From Semisulcospira habei (lineage: Eukaryota > Mollusca > Gastropoda > Semisulcospiridae): a stretch of DNA of 64,000 nucleotides. The notes beneath the pieces are model-generated. The model saw nothing but the letters and a program-made list of their open reading frames with translations, did not search any database and was not told where the DNA came from. The translations under genes were made by a program, and so were the position numbers. Every line of letters starts with the position of its first letter. Position 1 is the first letter of the stretch. The stretch is taken from positions 120,364,417 to 120,428,416 of the forward strand of contig BTPG01000005.1 of NCBI GenBank assembly GCA_036245525.1. Reading direction: 5' to 3'. Shown in pieces: positions 24,401-36,400 of this stretch.

Positions 24401-27400
24401 CTTCAAAAACATTACCGATGACATTACTGTCTGGAAGAATGGCGACAAGGTGGAGGGTGCCACGCCCCAAATACCACCATAAAGGGCATACGACAGAGCC
24501 CCACACCCATTCGCCAAACTCCCGACAATTTTAGCTAAGTGTATACCTACGGCGCTTCCGGCGCCGGGAGGGAGTGTTGCGTTGCGGCGATGTCCCCCAC
24601 CAGTGCAAGATTCTCTTGCTGGCCCGACAGATCCCTGAGGTAGAAGCGGGTGAATGTTGATTCTGCCCGCCAGCCCACTGCTGCCACAATGTCTCGAACA
24701 GCACAATTGCGATCGAAGGCGACAATAATGGCCATGGCCAGAACCTCGTGTGCGCGGATCTTGAGCCGCTTCGCCCCGACATGGGAAAGATCCTGATAGG
24801 CGGACCGAATGACCCAACGTAGCCAGGAAGATACTGTCTGAGCTGTTATGTCATTTCTGTTGGGGTTCAAAGGTAGAAAGAGGCGTGATCGTCCTCGGCG
24901 GATGGGCTTGGATCTGCGTAAGTAAACGCGTAAGGCGCGCACGGGATCTTGTTGTCGCGTTTCCTTAGAAAAGGTCGCGTGTTTCAAAGGCCGAATATTT
25001 ATGACCTGGGGAGCAGTCAAAGGAGACCGGGTCTTGGCGAGGAAGGCAGGGTCTGTGAGTAATTGTACAGAACCATTCGCTCGGAATTGGAGGCAGGTAG
25101 AACTCGCTGACAAGAGCGTGTAGTTCGCTTACCCTGGCCGCCGTGGCTAGGGCCAAAAGGAAGCATGTCTTCCGTGTCACATCAGCGAAGCAAGCCATGG
25201 AAAGAGTCTCAAATCTCTCCGAATTAAGCCACGTCAAGACCCAGGGTAGGTCCCAGCGAGGAATCAGGGAGCGGGGAACCGGACGCTGCAGGCCAAAATG
25301 TGCCATCAGGTCTGCGAGATCTTTACATGTGCCAGGGTCCGGGTGGCCTAGATGACGGTAAGTGTCAGCAATCATGGACAGGTATCCTCGGATCGTGATG
25401 GGGGCAAGGCCGAGGTCTCCAAAGAGCCAGAGAAAGAAGTTTGCGAGCTGTGGAGTAGTTAATCGAGAGGAGAGAGATGTTGGTCATCGCACCATGACTG
25501 GAGCACTCGCCATTTGCCCTCGTAAACGCGTCGAGTCGAAGGTCGACGGGCTGAAGCGATTGCTTCCACTGCAGCACCCGAGAAACTTCTTGCGGTGAGG
25601 GCTTGCCGGACAATCTCCAGGCGTGAAGAAGGAGCCTCTCCGGGCACGGGTGGAACAGCGGCTGGCGAGGTTGCTTGAGCATAGTCCTCGACGTGGGGAG
25701 ACGAAGAGGGGGACCCGTGGCGAGACAGAGAAGGTCGGTGGTCCAAGATCTGTTCCAAGAGAACGGGGCGATCAAGAACAGTATCGCGTCGCAACCTCTG
25801 AGCTTGAGTAGGACTTTGGGAACGAGAACCGTCGGGGGATAGGCATACGCAATCAGTCCGTCCCACGGAATGGATAGCGCATCGACCGCCCATGCTAGAG
25901 GGTCTGGAATTGGGGAGACGAAGAGGGGAAGTTGATGATTCCACCTCGTGGCAAATAAGTCGATCATGGGAGTTTCCCAGTGAGCGCAGAGCACCTGAAA
26001 GGTGTCCGGGTGAAGTGTCCATTCCATGTGGAGTAGTTGGCCGCGTCGAGAGAGGGAGTCGGCTAATACGTTCAAGTGTCCGGGGATATGTCGAGCTCGG
26101 AGAGAGATGCCGCGGTCCTCGCACCAGCACATCAGCGGTAGAGGAGAATGCACAGATCGGGAGAGTGTGTACCTCCCTGCTTCTGAAGGTATGAGACGAC
26201 CGTAGTGTTGTCCGACAGGACAAGAAGCGTCTGGTTGCGAAGGTGGACTTTCCACCCCATGAGCGCTTGCCACACTGCTTGTAGCTCGAGCCAGTTGATG
26301 TGTCTGCCTGCCAAGTCCGGTGCCGGTCTAGAGGCCGGATGTCGAAAGGAAACTCGGAAGCAGGTGTGCACCCCATCCAGCGAGACTCGCATCCACGCAG
26401 AGCGAGAGCTGAGGGGGCGGTGAGGCGAGAGGAACTCCCTAAGCTAGCCAAGATGTGTCCATCCAACGCTGAAGGTGCGGGAGAAGGATTGGAGACACCG
26501 GCACCAGGGCATTGAGGTCGCCGGAGGACGGCCTCCAATGAAGCAGGAGATGTAACTGAAGCGGGCGGGAGTGAAGACGACCCAGGGGTAGGAGATCCGC
26601 CGCTGCATTCATCAGGCCGAGGAGTTGCAGCTAGACTCTGGCGGGAACGGATTCCGACCGGGCAACCCGAGTGGTGAGGGAGGTTAACTTCTGGATCCGA
26701 GGTTCCAGTAAACACATACGGTTGAGGTCGGTCGCAAATTCCATCCCAAGATGAATAAACCGGCGAGACGGAGAGAGGTCCGACTTTCCCGCATGGATCA
26801 GAAACCCCAAGCGGGACAATAACAGGAGTAGAGCGTCCCTGTCCATCCGCAGCACCGACTCCGACGTATTCCGCAGGAGAAGGTCGTCTAAGTAGTTGGA
26901 GATCGGACTGGATGACGACTGTCGAGCCTTGGCGACGACTGCATCCATGATGCGAGTGAAACCCCACGGGCTGAGGTTGAGACCGAAGGGAAGGGTGCGA
27001 AACCGGTAGATCATGCCTTCGAAAGCGAAGCGGAGATACCGTCTGGAGGCCGGATGTATGGGGACATGGAGATGCGCATCGGAAAGATCCAGGCTGACTG
27101 CAAAATCCATGGGATGCACTGCGGCCCGGAGTGTCCGGGTGGTCTCCATGCAAAAAGTCGGAGCCAGTATAAACTTGTTCAGTGCCGAGAGATCGATGAC
27201 AGGACGCCACTTTCCGTCCGGCTTCGGAACCACGAAGATGCGGCTGTAAAATGCCGGGGAGTCGAGACGAGACACTATCTCCGTGGCAGCCTTCTGTAGA
27301 AGCGAGGCGACCTCTCCGCGCAAGGCGATGGCTTTTAACTCGTCGGATGGAACGTCTGTCCACAACGGAGATCGTCTCAACGGCGGAGGTGAACGGAACG

Positions 27401-30400
27401 AAATCGAGAGACCCTCGGAGATGGTAGTAAGGACCCAAGGGTCTTCCGGTAGCAGCGCCCTCCATATGTCGCTGCAAAGGGCCAGTCTCCCGCCGACCGG
27501 AGACCCCCGAGGGGCCGGCGGGAACTGGGACAGAAGGTAGTCATTGAAACCGCCCGCGCCCTCGACCAGGGCGGCGGGCAGGCTTGGGCCAGGAGGGGAT
27601 AGAGGTCTTAACGGGTTTAGCGCGGCCGAAAGCGGGAGCCCTCCGGGGCGCGTTGGAATGATTGGGAATGAAGGTCGAAGAGGGTCTGGAGGTCCGCAGG
27701 GCGCGACCCACGGCCTTGCGGGCGGCGTAAAAGCGAGAAGTGGTAATGCGGTTGGGCCAACGGTCTAAATTTCCGTCCTTCACCTTCTGCCAAGTCTCAC
27801 CAAATAGAAGATGTCACCAAGAGGAGCCCGACGCAGTTGTGACTTCAGATCAGGGGGCAAGCCACGACAGGCTTGTAGAACGGCATCCCGACGCATGAGG
27901 TCACAGTTAGCAGCAGCCGCCATTGTGTTGACGGAAGAGTGATAAGCTGCCCGGTTAGCCGCGACCGCTAGAACGAGGAGATCACCAAGGAGGGGCGAAG
28001 TGTCTCGTGAGTCTTCAATGCGACGTATAAAAGCTTGCGTGAGAAGCTCCAGAAAACCCCCACAGGCCAATGTGTTCCGCACTAGGGATGCCGTCTTATC
28101 CAAACCACGCGGGAAAGTGTAACTTAGCTTAGAGTTGCCGCCAAGCTGCGCCCCAGCCGGAGGCTCCAACGTGGGAAGAGTACACTGAAAAGACTGTGAA
28201 TGGCCCGCATACCAAGATTGGCGGAACGCGATGTCAAGGTCAGCCGGCCACTTGCGGTCCGCAAAAAAGGAGTATTCTTGTGAATCCGTGTGTAGATGAG
28301 CTGAGAAGGAATCTCGCAGATCTTGAAATCCAGGAGGTTGAGGCAGCGACCTGAATCTCTTCTGTTGCCGGTCTGAATCAACAAAGGCGGACACCTTCCG
28401 TTTGAGCGGGGGGGACGGAGGGCACGCGTCCGTCGGGAGGGCGGCCACTATAATACGAGCTGCTTCGTTAATGCAAAGAAGTGTTTCCGTGCGCGACGAC
28501 GAAGGGAGCGTAGTCGACACAGGATCATCCGACACATCAGAGCGCGGCAAAAGAGAGCGGCCGCCAAAGGCGAGTAGATCAGAGACCGAATCCTCAGGAA
28601 GGAGACTGAGTGTCCTCCTCGCGTGTAGGGAGGGAGACCCGGTGGAGGGTCCGTGAGGGAGAAACGGTGCGGAGCCCATCCGGACGAGAAATTGTAGCCA
28701 CCGGCGATCGTCGTGCCCCTTGAAGATGGCGAAGCGGGTGTAGGGGAAAGGTATGAATGGGAGGGGGGGACCTAGAGGGAACCGTGCGCCGTGAACGGGG
28801 AGAACGACTGCGATGACGGGAGCGGCTGCGATGACGGGAGTGGCGGTCACGGTGAACGTTACCAGCGGAGGTCCGAATACGGGGCCGAGGAGGGGAAGGG
28901 GACGGGCGACGGAACGGAAGGGGAGGAACATACCGAGACAAGCTGGAAGCCGAACGGGGGACCGAAGCGGGAGAAGTAGATGAAAGGGAAGATGATGATA
29001 GATGCCGAGGACTGCGGTGATCGGAACGGACAGTAGAACGATGCTCCTGACGGTAGTCACACGACGCGTAAGAGTGTGGAGGAATGTAGGTCAAGTGAGA
29101 AAGTTTAACACGGTCATGAAACCGATGACGCCTGGACCTGGATCTCTCGCCTGCCTCCGTAAGACAGACACGTTGCCGCATAAGCGTCTCTCCGGAAGAG
29201 TACGCAGGCTTTGTCAAATGAGATCTCTTATGATGATTTTCGGACAATTTACTGCGCGAAGTATGTCGCGGTATGCGTGCCCCCGTAAGGCAAACGCTAC
29301 GCCCTAAGGCGGACTCCCCGTAAGAGTCAGCAGGCGGTGTCCGTTTAGAAATCTTGGGGGATGAGCAAATCTCAAGCGGCCGACAGCTCAGGTGATCCCC
29401 ACGGTCCATGCTAACTCGACTAGTTTCGGACAACGTACTGCGCGAAGTATGCCGCGGTATGTGTGCCCCCGTAAGGCAAACGCTAAGCCCTAAGGCGGAC
29501 TCCCCGTAAGAGTCAGCAGGCTGTGTCCGGTTAGAGAGTTTGGAGGATGAGGAAATCTCAAGCGGCCGACGGCTCAGTTGATCCTCACGGTCCACACAAA
29601 TTCGATTATTTTTAGACAACTTACTGCGCGAAGTATGTCGCGGTACGCGTGCCCCCGTAAGGCAAACGTTGCGCCCTAAGGCGGACTCCCCGTAAGAGTC
29701 AGCAGGCGGTGTCTGATTAGAAGTGAGGGAGGATGAGCGAAGCTCAAGCGGCCGACGGCTCAGTGGATCCTCACGGTCCGCGCCCACTCGGCTGGGAACA
29801 GTGCCAAGTACTGATGTGGGCTCCAGGAAGGAAGCCGTGTCACTAGGCATATGTGGACGCTCGCGCCTGTAAAAAACTCCAAAGCTGCGACCATTGCTGC
29901 TCGGGCCAGGCGGCGCAGACGGTGCAAGTATGGTCCGAGTTGCAGCCCGGACAAGGAAGGCATAAATCATGGTCATCACACGGCCACTGGAAAGATCCAC
30001 ACTTTTGGCAGGTACGCACGGGGTTACTGCAACATAAAAACAGAAATAGTAGGCGACCGGGCGCAAGCACTCTGAGGTCGCGAAAACGAGAACGAAGGCT
30101 CTGCGCGATCCGACGAAACAAACCAACCAAACAGGCACCCGGGCCGGGGCCGTCTGAGGGAGGGGCCGAGACCTTACCTCTCCTGTGACGTGGCGACGGG
30201 TGGAGGAAGCTCCATAGTCGGAACAGTAAATCTCTTTTCTTTTTTTTTCGTTTTCACCAGAACGAAGAAAAACACAGTTCACGCGAAGCACAATCCTTGA
30301 AAAACACACACAGGCACATAAATCCAAGCAAACAAGTCTGAAGGAACACAGTAATCCACAAAAAGTAGTCCAGTGAAAAACCGTTAGCAACGGTCTGTGG

Positions 30401-33400
30401 AGCGATAGGCTAACACGTCTGAACTTTAGAGCTAAGTAGAAACGACTGATTTGTGATTGGGCCACGTAGTGGGTGCCCAGATACTCTGGGACGGGAGGCT
30501 ACTCTCAGCCCTAATGAGGGTTCCCCGAGTGCCTCCCGGGTGCCTCCCAACACAACAAGTTCTTAGGCTAAAATTGGGTAAGTAGTTGACACTTCCAGAC
30601 AGTAATGTCATCGGTAATGTTTTTGAGGAAACAAATATATTTTTTTCGAAAAATACTTACCGATGACATTACTCAGAGGACCCTCCCACCTGCCCCGCTT
30701 GCAGCTGGTAAGCTAAGTATCACGACTGATTGTGATTGGGCCACGTGGTGAGTGCCCGGATGGGCTGGGACGGGAGGCTACTCTCGGCCCTAGTTAGGGT
30801 TCCCCGAGTGCCTCCCGGGTTGTGTAGGAACACAACAGGTTCTTAGGTTAAAATTGAGTAAGTAGTAGACACTTCCAGACAGTAATGTCATCGGTAAGTA
30901 TTTTTCGAAAAAAATATATTTTAGAGAAAAATTAATTTTTCCACAACAATTTTTGAGGGAAGATAGTTTTAACACACGTCTTTAATACCCAACTAAATTC
31001 ACAAGTATTAATGTTGTCTGCCTGGCCGTTTGTGCCCAGCTCAGGTAAGAGGAGCAAAATCACAGGTAATTTGAAAGTTTTTGTAAACCCTTAGCACCTC
31101 TCTGAAGTGGCTGCATGAAGAAGGGGTTAAAATGTATAAAGAAATAATCATCACTTCCTTTATCTTTCCCATGGTGATCAAAATGTGGGAGTTGCTCTTT
31201 GAATACTATACTGATGAGCAAAAGAAATGCAACAATTTTGGAATGATCAGAAACTGATGATTCCAAAACTGTCACATTTCTTTTGACCATCAGTATATAT
31301 ACATTACAGTTCAGATACACATTCATCATGACAGTTCAAGGATGGCGCCAGACTGAAAACTTGGCGCCTGCTACGTCAAATGCACCGAAGTTAATAGCCG
31401 GGTGGAGGTTTGCACATAAAGTAGCGCTTAACTAGCAGCAGGCTTTCAAAAGCTCCATCCCTACGGCGGCGCCTTGAGCATCTTTAATTAGGTGGATATG
31501 TGCGCCTTGGAGACACCGTCCATACCATACCATACCACCCTTGAATTGTCGGTGCCAAGCTCTTCTGGCACCATTCTTGAAATGTCGGCACCAAGCTTTT
31601 CTGACACCACCCTTGAAAACTCGGTGCCAAGCTTTTCTGGCACCACCTTTGAGTGGTGGGCATCTAGCTCTTCTGGCACCACCCTTATTATGGTTGAACT
31701 GTGTCTTTGTAAAACAAATGTAAGCTGAATGGTTTAAGTTAATTAGCTTTTGGTAGTGCTTCTTATCGTGCTGATTCATGCAGGAATCATAGTGAAATAA
31801 AGTGCTACTGACAGCCAAAGGGTTAGCATATTTTTTCTTCAACTGTACTGTCCCTTGTGGGGACATCAGGGCTGCCTTCCCCCAGGAAGGCACAACACTA
31901 CTGGATTAGTGCCATCCAACCTACGTTTTTTTTCAACCTTATTATCCTTTGAGGAGAAATTTGGGCTGCTTCTGCAGGGAAGGTGTATTGAACTAGAAGC
32001 ACTATCATCTGAATTACGTAAGTAGTCAGCACTGGAAAAAATAGGAATGATGTGATGATGAGCAAACTTTTAAACTCACGATCTGATTAATGCCAGTAAT
32101 GCCAACACAGTAAGCGTCAAAAAGCAGTTTTTCGTCGGGGTCCTTGGGCGGCTGAGGGCTTTCCATCTCCACTGGCTCCTCAACACCCTTGCCCTTGGCT
32201 GGCTTCTTGTCCTTGCCCTTGTCTTTGCCTGGGGTGGTGCCCGGCTTGGATTCAGGGTCTGGTGACGCTCCACGACGGGGAATCAGTGGAATTCTGCAGA
32301 GCACATTAGAAGATGAAAGAAAGATGATAGCCTTCATACAAAGTTCGCAGGTAATCAGAACTCAACCCCTTTGTGCATGCAACCTGTGGAATTGTGCAGA
32401 GTATACATACAATAATGTCAGCTATAGTGGTACTGTAACCAGCAACGGTGGCTATATGCACAAGAGGGTTAACCCTTTGGGTGTCAGTAGTGGTTTTAGT
32501 TGCGATGATTCCTACATGAATCACCACAACTAAAACCACTCCCAACACCCCAAAGGGCTAAAAGTCTCTTCTAAGATGACTTGTAATGTAGAAAACTGTG
32601 ATGTGCCTACCAGTCCTTCAGCAATATCTCCGTGTCACACATTGACCTGGTGTTTCTTTTATTCTGGGACCCTTAATTCGGAGAAAGAGTTTTAGCTGAG
32701 CCAGAAACATACAAATCCTTGGGATAGTAGTTAATTTTAAAGTGCATACTTCTCAGCATACACTTTAGATGATGCTGACGTTCAAGCGAGAAGTAAGTCT
32801 GATATTAATTTGCCTCTTCAAAGCTGATAAAAAATGAAAACCACCGAACTGCAAGAGGCATAGATCCTCATGAGTCCCAGCAGTTGTGGAGGTTCACGAG
32901 GATCAATGCCTCTTGCTTAAACCACTTTGCATCCATATTCCTTTGACTTTTGGGGATCTCTGATGTTTAAATTACAATGATTTGAAAACACAATTTGCGT
33001 CCACTGGCAGTGAAGGGGTTAATCTCAGAACAGTTCTGAAAACAAACAAATGAAAAATGTATTTTTCTCTAAAATGTATTTTTTCGAAAAAAATACTTAC
33101 CGATGGCATGACTAATAGGAAGGTACGCTCAGCTTACCGATTTCAGCCAAAACAATTTGTTGTGTATACCTCAAAACTGGGGGGGGGGGGGGGGGGGTGG
33201 GGGGGGGGGCGACTCTAGGGGGCCATTACCAGGACGCCTCGAGTACCCCCCTTGCCTCCCTATCCGGTCACATGCCTGGCCATTTCCCGCCAATTTTTTT
33301 TTTTTTTTTTTTTTTTTGCCTTAGCTCAACAGCGGCAAGTGGGGCAGGAGGGACGGACCTCCGAGTCATGCCATCGGTAAGTATTTTTCGAAAAAATACA

Positions 33401-36400
33401 TTTTAGAGAAAAATCCATTTGTTTTCTCAACACTCTTACCGATGGCATAACCAATGGGAAGACTAGCGAATAGGAGGAGGGTGCCGCCCCCTATGTATTC
33501 CACCCGGGAACCTCTGGCCGAACGCCCCTTCAAGTGCACTGAGCAACGAGGCCACCCCACGTGCCACACCCGACAATTTCAGCTAGGCATTACCTAAGGC
33601 ACCTGTGGTGCCTGGAGGGTGTTCTGCGCCGCTGAGATGTCCCCCACCAAAGCCAGCTTGTTGCGCTGGCCGGATAGGTCTCGCAGATAGAATCGAGTGA
33701 AGGTAGACTCAGCCCGCCAACCCACGGCCGCCACAATATCTCTCACAGCACAGTTGCGGTCAAAGGCGATGCTCGCAGCCACTGCTCTGACCTCATGTGC
33801 GCATATGCGCATCGTCTTTGCCCGTACCTGGAAGAGCTCCTTGTAGGCCGACCGGATGACCCAGCGGAGCCAGGATGAGATCGTCTGCGTGGAGATGTCT
33901 CATCTGCCCAGAGCCAGGGGCAGGAATAGGCGCGTGCGCCCTTGTCTCAGCGGTTTAGTCCGGCGCAGGTAAATTGTGAGCGCTCGGATGGGGTCCTGCT
34001 GTCGGGAATCCCGGGACTGGTCGATCGCCCTGAGCGGGCAGACGGTCAACACCTGCGGCGCGGTAGCTGAGAGTCGGTTCTTGGCCAGGAACGCCAGGTC
34101 AGTGAGGAGCTGTAATGAACCATCAGCCCGAAACTGGAGACAGGCGGGTCACATACAGAAGGCGTGGATCTCGCTCACTCTAGATGCCGTGGCGAGGGCG
34201 ATCAGGAAGCAGGTCTTCCTGGATAGGTCTCCCAGCCGCGCTAGGGGTAGAGGCTCGAAACGCTCCGAGTTGAGCAAGGTTAGGACATAGGACAAATCCC
34301 AGCGAGGGATTAGCGAGCGGGCAACCGGTCTCTGAAGATCCAGGTGAGCCATCAAATCCGAGAGGTCTTTGCAGGCACCCGGGTCCGCCTGCTCCAGGTG
34401 TCAATACGTGTCCGCAATCATCGCCAGGTAACCTCTGATGGTGATGGGGGCCAGGTTCTGCTGGGCGAAGAGGTAGTCAAGTCCGTGGGGGAGAGCTGCT
34501 CGGCTGCGCACCAAGACTGGAGGACCCGCCACTTTCCCTCGTAGACGTTATGGGTAGAAGCCCTGCGCGCTGCTGCGATCGCCTCCTCTGCTGCACCCGA
34601 GAAGCCTCTAAAGGCGAGGGCTTGCCGGACAACCTCCAAGCGTGTAATAGCAACCATTCTGGGCAAGGGTGGAAAAGCTGCTGCCGGGGCTGCTTGAGCA
34701 TCGTCCGAGGAGTGGGGAGCAACAACGGTAAGTCCGTGTCAAGGCTCAGAAGGTCGCTGGTCCAGCTCTTGGTCCAGCTAAATGACACCACTAGGAGCAG
34801 TATCGCGTTGCTACCTCTGAGCTTCTGTAACACTTTCGGTACGAGGACGGAGGTGGGGGGGGGGGGGGGACACGTAAGCCACCAGTCCGTCCCATGGGAT
34901 GGAGAGCGTGTCTACGGCCCAGGCGAGTGGATCTGGAATGGGGGAGACGAAGAGCGGAAGCTGTCTGTTCCACCTCATGGCGAAGAGGTCGATCATGGGT
35001 GTCTCCCAGCGCGCGCTGAGAAGGCAGAAGACGTCCGGGCGTAGGGACCACTCTGTGTGGAACAGCTGCCCGCGCTGCCAGAGGGAGTCCGTAAGAACGT
35101 TCAGGTGGCCCGGGATGTGCCGCAGCCGAAGTGAGATGCCGCGATCTCTGCACCACAGGAGGACCTGGTACAGGAGGATGCAGAGAGAGGGAGAGCGCGT
35201 CCCACCCGATTTCTGTATGTAGGAAACAACCATCGAGTTGTCGGACAGCACCAGGATCTCTTGTAGAGCGAGGCGATCTTTCCAGGTGGAGAGCGCTAAC
35301 CACACGGCCTTCAGCTCCAGCCAGTTGCTGTGTCTGTCTGCGTGGTCTTGCGGCCAGCTGCTCGAGGCTGTGAGGAACTCCGGGAGTAAGTGTGCTCCCT
35401 AGCTGGAGCGGCTCGCGTCCATGCAGATGGAGAGCCGGAGTGCTGGGGAAGAGAGCGGAACCCCCGACACCAACCAGATCCTGTCCATCCATCGCAGAAG
35501 ATGAGATCTGACCAAGGGGGAGAAAGGGACCAGGGCCGTCAGATCGCCGGACGATGGGCGCCAGTGGAGGAGTAGATGCAGCTGGATCGGGGGAGAGTAG
35601 AGTCTGCCGAGAGGCTGGAGGTCCACCGCCGCACTTAGGAGATCCAACAGTTGGAGCCACACCCTGGCCAGGAGAGCCTCCGTGCGAGAGACTTGGAGCG
35701 CCAGATCCGCTACCTTCTGGATTCGTCGTTCTGGGAGCCGGACGCGGTTGATATCGGTCAGGTACTCCATGCCTAGGTGAATGAACTGTCGCGACGGAGT
35801 GAGATCGGACTCCGCTGATCAGAAATCCGAGCTGGCGGCGCAGGATCAGTAAGGTGTCCCGGTCCTCCTCTAAGGATGTCGCCATCTGGTTCCGGATGAG
35901 CAGATCGTCCTGATAGTTGGAAGTTGGGCTCGAGGCCATCTGTCAGAACCTGGAGACGACGCCGTCGATGATTCTGGTAAACACCCAAGGGCTGAGGTTG
36001 AGTCCGAAGGGCAGGGCCCGAAACTGATACACAACTCCACCGAAGGCAAAGCGAAGGTAACGGCGGGAAGCTGGGTGCACGGAAACGTGAAGATTGGCGT
36101 CCACCAGGTCGAGGCTCATGGCGAAGTCCTAGGGCTGCACCGCAGCCCTCAAAGCTCTGGCCGTCTCCATCTGGAAGCGAGGGGCCGAAATGTACTTGTT
36201 TAGCGCTGAGAGGTCGATGACCGGACGCCATTTGCCGCCTGGCTTGGGGACGAGGAAGAGATGGCTGTAAAAGGCCGGGAAGTCGAGATGGGTGACTAAT
36301 TCCGTGGCCTCCTTCCGCAGCAGAGGGGCTACCTCGTCGCGCAGAGCTTCTGCCTTGCCTTGTTCCCCCGGCACCTGAGTCCACAGGGGGGAGTGACGCA

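Larger units (their letters stand above)
24083..30635 (-). mobile_element. DIRS-like element B (most complete copy), nested in A
   Basis: About 6.55 kb. Left (3') terminus TTAATTTTTCTCTAAAATAT then CGAAAAATACTTACCGATG; right (5') terminus ...CATCGGTAATGTTTTTGAGG then AAACAAA. ICR at 24,341-24,434. Order on the minus strand: Gag exon 1, intron, Gag exon 2 with 62-residue repeats, Gag core, RT, RNase H, Dam-like, recombinase. Its leader variants (GTCAACTACTTACCCAATTT; CCCTCATTAGGGCT) differ from those of A and occur at both of its own ends, which separates the two elements. Sense relative to SPEF2. Confidence 0.9.

Noticed and set aside
24046..24450. Two independent tail-to-tail DIRS elements sharing one end
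   Set aside because: First reading of this region; the 300-bp A-type end at 30,636-30,935 shows instead that B is nested inside A.
25459..27477. 672-codon minus-strand frame across the RT and RNase H of copy B
   Set aside because: Mostly the alternative frame of the true RT; no motifs in it until the recombinase N-terminus at its end. GC-rich third positions keep it open.
28594..30465. Starting copy B Gag at the first ATG (30,465)
   Set aside because: This frame runs through the leader and intron. The spliced start at 30,215 gives the same two-exon layout as copy A, so it is preferred.
20926..30935. LTR retrotransposon or retrovirus
   Set aside because: No direct long terminal repeats, primer-binding site or protease/DDE integrase; the ICR, split inverted ends and tyrosine recombinase show DIRS type.
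31432..31893. 12-residue repeat protein (minus strand)
   Set aside because: The 36-bp array of a transposon arm happens to be a multiple of three; there is no other coding evidence.
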